Positions 1-6,607 of a stretch of DNA of 7,369 bases are shown in pieces (within the stretch, counting starts at the first letter, position 1; each line of letters starts with the position of its first letter). The stretch spans positions 1 to 7,369 of the forward strand of contig JAMOQV010000203.1 in the NCBI GenBank assembly GCA_027068615.1, in the 5' to 3' direction. The notes below the pieces were generated by a model. That model saw only the letters and a list, made by a program, of their open reading frames with translations, was not told the origin of the DNA and did not search any database. Source of the DNA: Helicobacteraceae bacterium. GTDB lineage: Bacteria; Campylobacterota; Campylobacteria; Campylobacterales; Sulfurimonadaceae. Both the position numbers and the translations under genes were made by a program.

Positions 1-1160
1 CCCTATTGGTTGGAGTCTCTGGATATTTTATATATATCAAGATAAATGCAAAAGAGTTACCAGAGGGTTTAGTAGCTAGTAGTGGTAGGATCGATGGGGA
101 TTTGATTTTAATCAATACAAAATATCCTGCTCGTATAAAAGATATCTTTGTTGATGAGGGTGATGTTGTTACTCAAAAACAGACGATTGCTATACTCACT
201 TCAAAAGAGTTTACAGACAAGTTAAAAGGTTTAGAGGAAGCTATAAACTCTTTAAGAGATGAGAAGCTATCATTTACTCAAACGATAGAAGCTTCAAAAA
301 TGGAGTTAAAACTTTTAGAAAAAACTCTTCCAAATATGGTAAAAATAAAAGAAAATGATTTAAAAACCATTAAAAAAACATTATCTGGTGTAAAGCTTAA
401 AATCAAAACTGTAAGTTTTAATTTTGAACAATCAAAAAGAGATTACAACAGATACAAAAAACTTTTTAAAACAAAATCTATATCTCCTGAAAAATTTGAA
501 CTTATAGAATTGAAGTATAAAATTACAAAAAAAGAACTTGAATCTGCAAAAGTAGATAAAGAGAAACTTTTAAATTCTATAAATATTGCTAAAACCTCTT
601 TGCAAATTCAAAAAGACAATCTAAAAAAGATAGATATTTTAAAACAAAATATCAAAGCATCACAAACAAAATTAATTTCTTTAGATGCTAAGGTAAAACA
701 ACTAGAAGCTAACAGAGATGAGGTGCAATCTATGATAGATGAACTAACCCTCAAATCACCAATAGATGGCTTTGTAATAGAAAAAATAGCACACAAAGGC
801 GAGGTAGTAGGTGCTGGTATGGGTGTTGTAACTTTAAGTGATACAAAATCTTACTATCTTAAACTATTTATCGACACTATGAATAATGGCAAAATAAAAA
901 TAGGTGATGATGCTGTTATATTTTTAGATTCAAATCCAGACAAACCTATAAAAGCAAAAGTGGTTCGTATAGCTCAAAAAGCAGAGTTTACCCCTAAAGA
1001 TGTAAGTGTTAGAAGTGACAGAATTCAGCGAGTCTATGCAGTTCGTTTAAAACCTCTTGAGTATGACCCTATTTTAAAACTTGGAATCCCTGCTATTGGA
1101 ATTATTGGAGTTGATGGAACAAAACTACCAAACTCTTTAGATGAAATTCCTGAGATATAA
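1..1160 (+). CDS. HlyD-family periplasmic adaptor (membrane fusion protein) of an ABC exporter, 5'-partial
   Basis: This protein bridges the inner-membrane ABC exporter to an outer-membrane channel. The frame is open to the left edge. A TTG at 6 could be read as a start, but it has no ribosome site and falls inside the N-terminal membrane helix, so the true start is probably upstream. Numbering from that TTG: the end of a membrane anchor (1-13), a first lipoyl half-motif (about 25-64), a very long lysine/glutamate-rich coiled-coil hairpin (about 66-249), a second lipoyl half (250-280, with SPIDGFV), then beta-barrel and membrane-proximal parts. The stretch around AEFTPKDV (326-333) is typical of YbhG/YhiI-type adaptors. 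R149, L153 and S160 fit the R-x3-L-x6-S TolC-docking motif at the hairpin tip. The stop lies 2 nt before the ATPase start, so the two are co-transcribed. The family call is firm; the substrate is unknown. Confidence 0.93.
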   Translation, partial: LLVGVSGYFIYIKINAKELPEGLVASSGRIDGDLILINTKYPARIKDIFVDEGDVVTQKQTIAILTSKEFTDKLKGLEEAINSLRDEKLSFTQTIEASKMELKLLEKTLPNMVKIKENDLKTIKKTLSGVKLKIKTVSFNFEQSKRDYNRYKKLFKTKSISPEKFELIELKYKITKKELESAKVDKEKLLNSINIAKTSLQIQKDNLKKIDILKQNIKASQTKLISLDAKVKQLEANRDEVQSMIDELTLKSPIDGFVIEKIAHKGEVVGAGMGVVTLSDTKSYYLKLFIDTMNNGKIKIGDDAVIFLDSNPDKPIKAKVVRIAQKAEFTPKDVSVRSDRIQRVYAVRLKPLEYDPILKLGIPAIGIIGVDGTKLPNSLDEIPEI

Positions 1161-1162
1161 AT

Positions 1163-2770
1163 ATGTTAGAAGTAAAAAATCTAGCTGTATCTCATAAAAA
1201 AAAGATAGCTATAAAAAACTTAAATTTTCAAGTTAATGATGGTGAAATTTTAGGTTTTATCGGAGCTGATGGAGCTGGAAAAAGTTCCTCTTTAAATGCT
1301 ATTGCTGGAGTGATAAAGTTTGATGGGGAGATTATTTATAATGGTTTTAGTTACAAATCACCAAAAGAGGTACAAAAAGTTAAACAAAACATTGGTTATA
1401 TGCCTCAAGGTATTGGTCTTGTTTTATATAAAACTTTAACTATAAAAGAGCATTTAGATTTTTTTACAGATATTAGAGATATAAAGATTGACAAAGCGTT
1501 TTTAGACTATAAAAAGCATCTACTCTCTATGGCAGGACTTGAAAGGTTTTTAGATAGACGAGCAGGTGATCTAAGTGGTGGTATGATGCAAAAACTCTCT
1601 CTTGTTTGCACTATGCTTCATCGTCCTAAGCTTTTGATTTTAGATGAACCAACTACTGGAGTTGATCCACTAAGTAGGATTGAACTTTGGGAGATTTTAA
1701 AACAGAGTGCAAAAGAGTTTAACACTATCTCCATAATTAGTACAGCTTATATGGGTGAAGCTTCAAAGATGGATAATATTTTACTTTTTGATGAGGGTGA
1801 GATTATAGCTAGAGGAAGTTCTAAGCAACTTATAGATGAGATTAAACCTTTTGTTTATGACAAAATAGAGACAGATAAAAAACATATCACTATATCTGAT
1901 ACTACATATTGTTTGGAAAATTTGGAAAATCATCATCAAGAACCAACACTAGAATCACTATTTTTTGTAAATGCTTTAAAAAAAGACAGATTATTGCCAA
2001 AGTTACAAATATCTAAATCTAAAGAGAGTATAGATAAAAATATTGTTGTGATGAAAGCCACTAAAATCACTAAAAAATTTGGTGATTTTTATGCAAATAA
2101 AGATGTAGATTGTGAGCTTAAAAGTGGTGAGATTTTAGGGCTTTTAGGAGCAAATGGAGCAGGAAAAACTACATTTATAAAAATGCTTTTAGGATTGCTT
2201 CCTCTTGATGGTGGAGAGTTAGAACTTTTTGACAAAAAGATTAAAAGTAGTGAAGATAGAAATAAGCTAAAATCTCAAATAGGCTATGTAAGCCAACATT
2301 TCGCACTTTATGATGATATGACTGTTAAAGAAAATATGATGTTTTTTGCTTCTATTCATAAAATTGATGCTAAAAAATCTGCACAACTTATAGACAGCTA
2401 TTCAAAAGAGTTAGGATTTGAAAGATATTTAGATGAGATGCCAAAAAGTTTGCCACTTGGGATTAATCAAAGATTTTCTTTAGCTGTTTCTATTTTACAT
2501 GAACCAAAAGTTTTATTTCTTGATGAACCTACAAGTGGAGTTGATGCTATTGCTAGGGCTCAGTTTTGGGAACTTTTAAAAGAGTTGAAAGAAAAAAGAG
2601 GGATTTCTATACTTATTACAACTCACTATATGAGTGAGGCTGAATTTTGTGATAGGGTTGTTTTGCTAAAAGACGGACAAAAAATAGCAGATGATGAGGT
2701 TGAAAATTTTTATAAAAAATTTCCAAATGCAAACAGTTTTGAAGAGATTTTCTTGGAGTATTATAGATGA
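1163..2770 (+). CDS. ABC exporter ATPase with two fused nucleotide-binding domains (YbhF/RbbA-like)
   Basis: This cytoplasmic ATPase powers the two permeases encoded downstream. Domain 1 (about 1-230) has Walker A GADGAGKS (34-41), Q-loop Q82, signature LSGGM (137-141) and Walker B LLILDE (157-162). A195 stands where the H-loop histidine is expected. Domain 2 (about 294-535) has Walker A GANGAGKT (329-336), Q378, Walker B LFLDE (451-455) and an intact H488, but its signature is LPLGINQ (430-436) instead of LSGGQ. A linker of about 65 residues joins the domains. The length of 535 aa fits tandem-domain ATPases of the YbhF/RbbA type, where from memory similar degenerations occur. The ATG at 1163 has only a weak GAG-type ribosome site and follows the adaptor stop by 2 nt, so translational coupling is likely. 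RbbA has been linked to ribosomes in E. coli, but the adjacent adaptor and permeases make export the better call here. Confidence 0.95.
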   Translation: MLEVKNLAVSHKKKIAIKNLNFQVNDGEILGFIGADGAGKSSSLNAIAGVIKFDGEIIYNGFSYKSPKEVQKVKQNIGYMPQGIGLVLYKTLTIKEHLDFFTDIRDIKIDKAFLDYKKHLLSMAGLERFLDRRAGDLSGGMMQKLSLVCTMLHRPKLLILDEPTTGVDPLSRIELWEILKQSAKEFNTISIISTAYMGEASKMDNILLFDEGEIIARGSSKQLIDEIKPFVYDKIETDKKHITISDTTYCLENLENHHQEPTLESLFFVNALKKDRLLPKLQISKSKESIDKNIVVMKATKITKKFGDFYANKDVDCELKSGEILGLLGANGAGKTTFIKMLLGLLPLDGGELELFDKKIKSSEDRNKLKSQIGYVSQHFALYDDMTVKENMMFFASIHKIDAKKSAQLIDSYSKELGFERYLDEMPKSLPLGINQRFSLAVSILHEPKVLFLDEPTSGVDAIARAQFWELLKELKEKRGISILITTHYMSEAEFCDRVVLLKDGQKIADDEVENFYKKFPNANSFEEIFLEYYR

Positions 2771-2854
2771 AAATTTCATCTCTTGCCGATAGGCAAAGCT
2801 TTAGTGAAAGGAATTTTAATTGGAGCTTTGCTTTAATTAAAAGGAGATATTAAT
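2771..2854 (+). other. Structured intercistronic region between exporter ATPase and first permease
   Basis: This 84-nt gap is the only sizeable one in an otherwise tight operon. Inverted repeats seen by eye: GATGAAA-A-TTTCATC at 2766-2780, overlapping the ATPase stop; TTGCC-GATA-GGCAA at 2783-2796; and GCAAAGCT (2793-2800) with AGCTTTGC (2824-2831), which in RNA extends inward by five pairs including G-U (2801-2805 with 2819-2823). The last two share 2793-2796 and cannot form together. TTTTAATT (2814-2821) could instead pair with AATTAAAA (2835-2842), which touches the permease ribosome site AAGGAG (2841-2846). This may be an mRNA processing or translation-control element, or a copy of a dispersed repeat. 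The pairing is visible; a function is inferred. Confidence 0.5.
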
Positions 2855-3964
2855 ATGAGATTAAGAGTTATAAAAGCCTATTTTATAAAAGAGATGATAG
2901 AGTTAATAAGAACAAAAATGATAATGATGCCTTATGTTATGCCACTTTTAATTGTAATACTTTTTGGTTATGGTATAAAAATGCAAGTTACAGGGGTAAG
3001 AACACTTATACTAGATAATGACAATTCACAAATATCAAGAAAACTGATTTTAAAGTTTGAACACTCAAAATATTTTACAACAACACTTAAAAATATGAGT
3101 GAAAAAGATGCTCTAAGAGAGATGAAAAAAGCAAATACAGATGCCATAATCATCATCCCATCATCATTTCAAAAGAACTCTCTTAAGGGGGTAAAAACTG
3201 AAATAGGAGTTTTTATAGATGCCTCTTTCCCCTCCCGTGCAACTACGATAGGTAACTATATTCAAGGTGTTATTTTGGATTTGGCAAATGATTTTCACAT
3301 AGATAGTAGTGGAGTGATAAATATAAATACAAGAAATCTTTTCAATCAAGCCCTAAGAGATGAAGAGATGATAGTCCCTGGACTTATCGGTATGGTTTTT
3401 TTAATTGCTCCTGCTATTATGACTGCTCTTTTGATAGCTAAAGAAAAAGAAGAAGGAACTATTTTTAACTTTTACTCTTCATCTGTTTCAAAAGTAGAAT
3501 TTTTAGTAGCAAAACTCTCGGCTATCTTTTTTCTTGTATCGATCAATATTTTCATAGTTTTTTTAGTCTCTTCCTATCTTTTTGATTTGCCATTTCGTGG
3601 AAGTTTTTTTCTGTTTTGGTTAGCAAGTGAGGTTTATGTTTTTGTGGCACTTGGATTTGGATTGTTGGTATCCATTGTATCATCATCGCAAATAGTAGCT
3701 ATTATTGTTACACTTATGCTTACAATTTTACCTAGCTTTATGTATTCTGGAATGATAATGCCAATTAGCTCTATGAGTGGAGAAGCTTTTGTTTTAGCTC
3801 ATATCTACCCTGTGATGTATTATAACCATATCATTTATGATACTTTTTTAATAGGGCAGGGGTTTGATTCATCTACAAATATATTGTATCTACTACTGTT
3901 ATTTGGTTATGGGATTGTACTTTTTATATCAGGCTTATTGCTTCTTAAAAAGGAGATAAAGTGA
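2855..3964 (+). CDS. ABC-2 type permease, first of pair (YbhS/YhhJ-like)
   Basis: This is an inner-membrane subunit of the exporter, 369 aa, expected to pair with the next gene product. A cytoplasmic N-terminus is followed by TM1 (about 23-43), then a soluble, probably periplasmic domain (about 44-178) that starts with the VRTLILDND segment usual in this family. Five more hydrophobic segments follow (about 179-199, 224-246, 257-279, 283-303, 345-366). The charged KEKEEGT stretch (206-212) after TM2 is the ABC-2 family's conserved cytoplasmic element thought to contact the ATPase. SGMIMPISSM (308-317) fits the family's re-entrant region. The ATG is preceded by AAGGAG at 2841-2846 with 8 nt spacing, a strong ribosome site. 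The segment limits are estimates by eye. The transported substrate cannot be read from the sequence. Confidence 0.93.
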   Translation: MRLRVIKAYFIKEMIELIRTKMIMMPYVMPLLIVILFGYGIKMQVTGVRTLILDNDNSQISRKLILKFEHSKYFTTTLKNMSEKDALREMKKANTDAIIIIPSSFQKNSLKGVKTEIGVFIDASFPSRATTIGNYIQGVILDLANDFHIDSSGVININTRNLFNQALRDEEMIVPGLIGMVFLIAPAIMTALLIAKEKEEGTIFNFYSSSVSKVEFLVAKLSAIFFLVSINIFIVFLVSSYLFDLPFRGSFFLFWLASEVYVFVALGFGLLVSIVSSSQIVAIIVTLMLTILPSFMYSGMIMPISSMSGEAFVLAHIYPVMYYNHIIYDTFLIGQGFDSSTNILYLLLLFGYGIVLFISGLLLLKKEIK

Positions 3965-5040
3965 AGATATTTTTTACTATAGTTTTAAAAGAGTTACTGA
4001 GTTTTTTCCGCTCTTTTGGTTTAGTTTTTATAGTTATATATTTTTTTACGGCTGAAGTTTATGTAGCAGCAACTGGTATGGAGATAGAAGCTAGAAATGT
4101 AGCCATTGGGGTTGTAGATAAAAGTGCAGGTGGAATAAGCAAAAAAGTTTTATCTAGTCTTCATTCACCTGAGTTTCAAACTTCAAAATATTATAAATCG
4201 CAAAAAGAGTTAAGTGATGCAATTTATAACAAAGATATTATGGTTGGGATGATTTTTGATGAAGATTTTGAAAAAAATTACTATAAAAAACAAAATCCAA
4301 CTATAAATATACTTATAGATAGTACAACAGCATCACAAAGTTTAATGGCAATAGGATATATTCAAAATATTGTAATGAAATTCAATAACTTAAAACTACC
4401 AGTTGAGTTAAAAATGCACAAACTTTTTAATCAAAATGCCGATACAAAACTCTTTATGGGAGTAAGTGAACTTTTATCTGTTATAACTTTGCTTACGACT
4501 ATTTTAACAGCTATCGCTTTTGTAAAAGAGAAAGAGAGTGGCACTTGGGATATTATGCTTTTGATGCCTGTTAATCCTAAGATTATAATACTTGCAAAAT
4601 CACTCTCTCAAATTATTATTATGATGGTTGGTGTGAGTATAAGTGTTGGATTAATCCTGTTTCATTCATTGGATGTTCCCATAAATGGAAACCTTTTAAA
4701 CTTCTTTATTCTTACATTCTTTTATGTTGCTACAACTGCTGGAATTGGTTTGTTTATAGCAGCAATATCAAAAAATATTATGCAAGTATCTCAATTTTCT
4801 ATAATTATTATGATGCCAATAATCTTTTTAAGTGGAGCTTGGACACCCATATATGCGATGCATCCATTTTTACAATATCTATCTATATTTTCACCTCTTA
4901 GATATTATATAGAGGGGAGTGAAAGTGTATTTTTTAGGGGGACTGAGTTTATAGATTTGTTACCATATTTTTCAGGGGTGTTGATTTTAGGTATTATACT
5001 TTACTGGTATGGATTTAGAAAGATTGGGAAATTGTTTTAA
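3961..5040 (+). CDS. ABC-2 type permease, second of pair (YbhR-like)
   Basis: This is the second inner-membrane subunit of the exporter, 359 aa, with the same architecture as its neighbour: TM1 (about 17-37), a soluble domain (about 38-175), then five hydrophobic segments (about 176-197, 219-241, 251-275, 283-301, 340-357). VKEKESGTWD (198-207) is the counterpart of the KEKEEGT element in the first permease. LSGAWTPIYAM (300-310) followed by SPLRYY is characteristic of YbhR-type permeases. The start is GTG at 3961, overlapping the preceding TGA stop by 4 nt. AAGGAG at 3950-3955 lies 5 nt upstream, which decides this start. Overlap and paired architecture imply coupled synthesis and a heterodimeric membrane part; two related but non-identical permeases served by one tandem ATPase is the usual arrangement. 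Confidence 0.93.
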   Translation: MKIFFTIVLKELLSFFRSFGLVFIVIYFFTAEVYVAATGMEIEARNVAIGVVDKSAGGISKKVLSSLHSPEFQTSKYYKSQKELSDAIYNKDIMVGMIFDEDFEKNYYKKQNPTINILIDSTTASQSLMAIGYIQNIVMKFNNLKLPVELKMHKLFNQNADTKLFMGVSELLSVITLLTTILTAIAFVKEKESGTWDIMLLMPVNPKIIILAKSLSQIIIMMVGVSISVGLILFHSLDVPINGNLLNFFILTFFYVATTAGIGLFIAAISKNIMQVSQFSIIIMMPIIFLSGAWTPIYAMHPFLQYLSIFSPLRYYIEGSESVFFRGTEFIDLLPYFSGVLILGIILYWYGFRKIGKLF

Positions 5041-5055
5041 AAAAAGGAAAAAAAG

Positions 5056-5376
5056 ATGCATTGGATCTATTTAATCTTTGCAATAGTTTTTGAAGTAGCT
5101 GGAACTTTGAGTATCAAACAAGCAACACTTGGAAATGCTTACTTTTGGAGTGGAGTTATTACAGTTTGTTATATAGTGTCATTTACACTTATATACTATG
5201 CAACTAAAAAAATTGAAATAGGTGTAGCTTATGCTATATGGGCAGGGCTTGGAACATCACTGATTGCCATACTTGGTTGGCTAATATTTAAAGAGGATAT
5301 GAATCTTATAAAAGTATCTGGAATTGTATTTATAGTTATTGGTGCAGTTTTATTGAAACTTCAAACTACAGTATAG
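5056..5376 (+). CDS. Small multidrug resistance (SMR) family transporter, MdtJ/EmrE-like
   Basis: This is a 106-aa inner-membrane protein with four hydrophobic segments (about 3-21, 30-49, 57-77, 85-102). Members dimerise and exchange protons for small cationic compounds. E13 in TM1 matches the essential membrane glutamate (E14 in EmrE). GVAYAIWAG (56-64) supplies the conserved Tyr59 and Trp62 of TM3. The segments EVAGTLSIK and KKIEIGVAYAIW look closer to MdtJ, the spermidine exporter partner, than to the guanidinium exporter Gdx/SugE; this is judged from memory, not alignment. The ATG has AAGGA at 5044-5048 with 7 nt spacing and follows the permease stop by 15 nt, so it is probably the last gene of the export operon. 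MdtJ normally works with MdtI, but no second SMR gene is present here, so a homodimer or a distant partner must be assumed. Confidence 0.92.
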   Translation: MHWIYLIFAIVFEVAGTLSIKQATLGNAYFWSGVITVCYIVSFTLIYYATKKIEIGVAYAIWAGLGTSLIAILGWLIFKEDMNLIKVSGIVFIVIGAVLLKLQTTV

Positions 5377-5399
5377 GTTAAAAGCTAAACTTAAAACTA

Positions 5400-5412
5400 A
5401 TTGTTATACAAT
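5400..5412 (+). promoter_or_regulatory. Possible promoter or operator before the chemoreceptor gene
   Basis: The 63-nt gap between the SMR and chemoreceptor genes contains TACAAT (5407-5412), one mismatch from the TATAAT -10 consensus. It overlaps a perfect 5-bp inverted repeat, ATTGT-TAT-ACAAT. No -35 box is recognisable, which is common in Campylobacterota. The chemoreceptor ribosome site AAGGG (5429-5433) follows at a sensible distance. No GC-rich terminator hairpin separates this gene from the export operon, so read-through is also possible. No flagellar sigma-54 or sigma-28 motif was seen in the gap. Confidence 0.35.
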
Positions 5413-5439
5413 AAACAAAATACTATTAAAGGGTAGAAG

Positions 5440-6528
5440 ATGGGTTTTTTCGGTGGAAATAGTGAAGACAAAAACAAGATACAACAACTAGAGCAACAAA
5501 ATCAATCTCTTAAAAATGAGATAGAAGATTTAAGAACACAGTTGAGTCAAGCTCAATATATTCATGAACAAGATGAAAGTTCGTCTGATAAAGCAAAAGC
5601 AGAAGAGGAAGCTACAAAACTTCTTATAAAGTCTTATGGTAGTGGAGTTGGATTTGCTAGAACGGTTATGGAGAGTGCTGTTGATGAGTTGGAAAAAGCA
5701 AAAGAGGTAAATGGATCTACATCTCAAAAGATAGACTCAATTACTACTAGTTCAGAAAACATAAATGCATCTGTAGATAAAATCGCACAAGAGGCGATAA
5801 ACTTAGACAATGGTGCTAGTTCACTAAATGATAGTGTAGTAAACATTGGAGATATTATAAACCTTATCAAAGATATATCAGACCAAACAAATCTTTTAGC
5901 ATTAAATGCTGCTATAGAAGCTGCTCGTGCAGGTGAGCATGGTCGTGGTTTTGCTGTTGTTGCAGATGAGGTAAGAAAACTAGCAGAGAGAACTCAAAAA
6001 GCTACTCAAGAGGTTGAGATAAGCATAGGTCAGTTAAAACAAAACACTTCAGAGATTCAAGATGTTTCAGCAATGTTTAGAGAAAACACCGATAGCATAA
6101 GTGAAACCTTAAACTCATATTTTGAAGACTTAAAGGTCGTTATAGACAACTCTAAAATTATCAGCAATGCAACAGAAAATATAACAAATGAGATAAATGT
6201 AGGTACAGGTAAAATAGACCACATACTTTTTAAACTTCAAGCATATAACACTTTTATAAACGATGAAAAAAGTAACATGATAGATGAACATAGTTGTAGA
6301 TTTGGAAGATGGTTTGCAGATAATAAAGATAAAATCAAAGACGATACAAAAACTATAAGCTTCCTTACTCAGCACCATGCAAATGTTCATCAAAAAGCAA
6401 AACTTGCAGTTGAACAATGGTTAGCTGGTAAATATGCAGAGGCTATGAAAACTATGAAAGAGGTTGAACACTCTAGTGAGGTTGCTTTTGAAGAGCTTTA
6501 CGATAGTTTTGTAAATCATAGAAAGTAG
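5440..6528 (+). CDS. Soluble methyl-accepting chemotaxis protein with C-terminal CZB zinc-binding domain
   Basis: This 362-aa cytoplasmic chemoreceptor signals to CheA/CheW. It has no membrane segment. A polar heptad coiled coil (about 11-40) precedes the signalling helices (about 60-250). Their hairpin tip is unmistakable: the region from DQTNLLALNAAIEAARAGE to about residue 185 is the CheA/CheW-binding hallmark. The C-terminus (about 255-362) is a CZB domain with candidate zinc ligands H261, C286 (in CRFGRW, 286-291), H313 and H317. CZB domains are known to bind zinc, and in some receptors the cysteine reacts with hypochlorous acid. Helicobacter TlpD has the same soluble MCP-CZB plan. There is no recognisable N-terminal sensor domain, so the CZB is the likely input, and no C-terminal CheR-docking pentapeptide is seen. 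The start at 5440 follows AAGGG by 6 nt. The domain calls are firm; the stimulus is inferred. Confidence 0.94.
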   Translation: MGFFGGNSEDKNKIQQLEQQNQSLKNEIEDLRTQLSQAQYIHEQDESSSDKAKAEEEATKLLIKSYGSGVGFARTVMESAVDELEKAKEVNGSTSQKIDSITTSSENINASVDKIAQEAINLDNGASSLNDSVVNIGDIINLIKDISDQTNLLALNAAIEAARAGEHGRGFAVVADEVRKLAERTQKATQEVEISIGQLKQNTSEIQDVSAMFRENTDSISETLNSYFEDLKVVIDNSKIISNATENITNEINVGTGKIDHILFKLQAYNTFINDEKSNMIDEHSCRFGRWFADNKDKIKDDTKTISFLTQHHANVHQKAKLAVEQWLAGKYAEAMKTMKEVEHSSEVAFEELYDSFVNHRK

Positions 6529-6542
6529 AGAATTGGTATATT

Positions 6543-6581
6543 TTATAAGTGTTGCATACTTAAAAGTTATAAAGATGCAAT
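6543..6581 (+). promoter_or_regulatory. Repeat-rich putative operator upstream of the Crp/Fnr-type regulator
   Basis: The 79-nt gap after the chemoreceptor stop holds overlapping symmetric elements. TAAGT (6546-6550) mirrors ACTTA (6558-6562) around a 7-nt centre. TTGCAT (6552-6557) mirrors ATGCAA (6575-6580) across 17 nt. TTATAA occurs twice (6543-6548 and 6567-6572). They lie immediately upstream of the regulator's -10 box, a position suited to autoregulation. The longer pair could also form a weak mRNA stem after the chemoreceptor gene, but there is no T-run after it. The repeats are visible; their role is inferred. Confidence 0.35.
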
Positions 6582-6596
6582 GCTTAGTTAATGTAG

Positions 6597-6602
6597 TATA
6601 AT
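6597..6602 (+). promoter_or_regulatory. -10 promoter box (TATAAT) for the Crp/Fnr-type regulator
   Basis: A perfect TATAAT ends 5 nt before the regulator ATG. Transcription would normally begin about 6-8 nt after the box, that is at or next to the ATG at 6608, giving a leaderless message. No good -35 hexamer lies at the usual spacing (ATGCAA at 6575-6580 is a poor match), as is common in Campylobacterota. Confidence 0.55.
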
Positions 6603-6607
6603 CCCAA

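Noticed and set aside
6..8. TTG as the translation start of the adaptor
   Set aside because: The frame is open upstream to the window edge, no ribosome site can be seen, and starting here would cut into the N-terminal membrane anchor.
1163..2770. Ribosome-associated ATPase (RbbA) rather than a transporter subunit
   Set aside because: The gene is sandwiched between an adaptor and two ABC-2 permeases with 2-nt and 84-nt gaps, so export is the better supported role.
2785..2792. GCCGATAG resembling the flagellar sigma-28 -10 element (GCCGATAA)
   Set aside because: No TAAA-like -35 element lies about 15 nt upstream. The bases are explained by the TTGCC-GATA-GGCAA hairpin, and the next gene is a permease rather than a motility gene.
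5377..5439. Intrinsic terminator closing the export operon
   Set aside because: No stable stem followed by a T-run could be found; only short AT-only pairings exist, so the end of the operon transcript is left undefined.
6130..6417. 95-aa open frame on the minus strand inside the chemoreceptor gene
   Set aside because: It is antisense to a strongly conserved gene, has a low-complexity Cys/Phe/Ile-rich translation typical of AT-rich antisense frames, and matches no family I recognise. The shorter minus-strand frames at 608-796, 2968-3156, 3164-3349, 5530-5727 and 6584-6766 were dismissed for the same reason.
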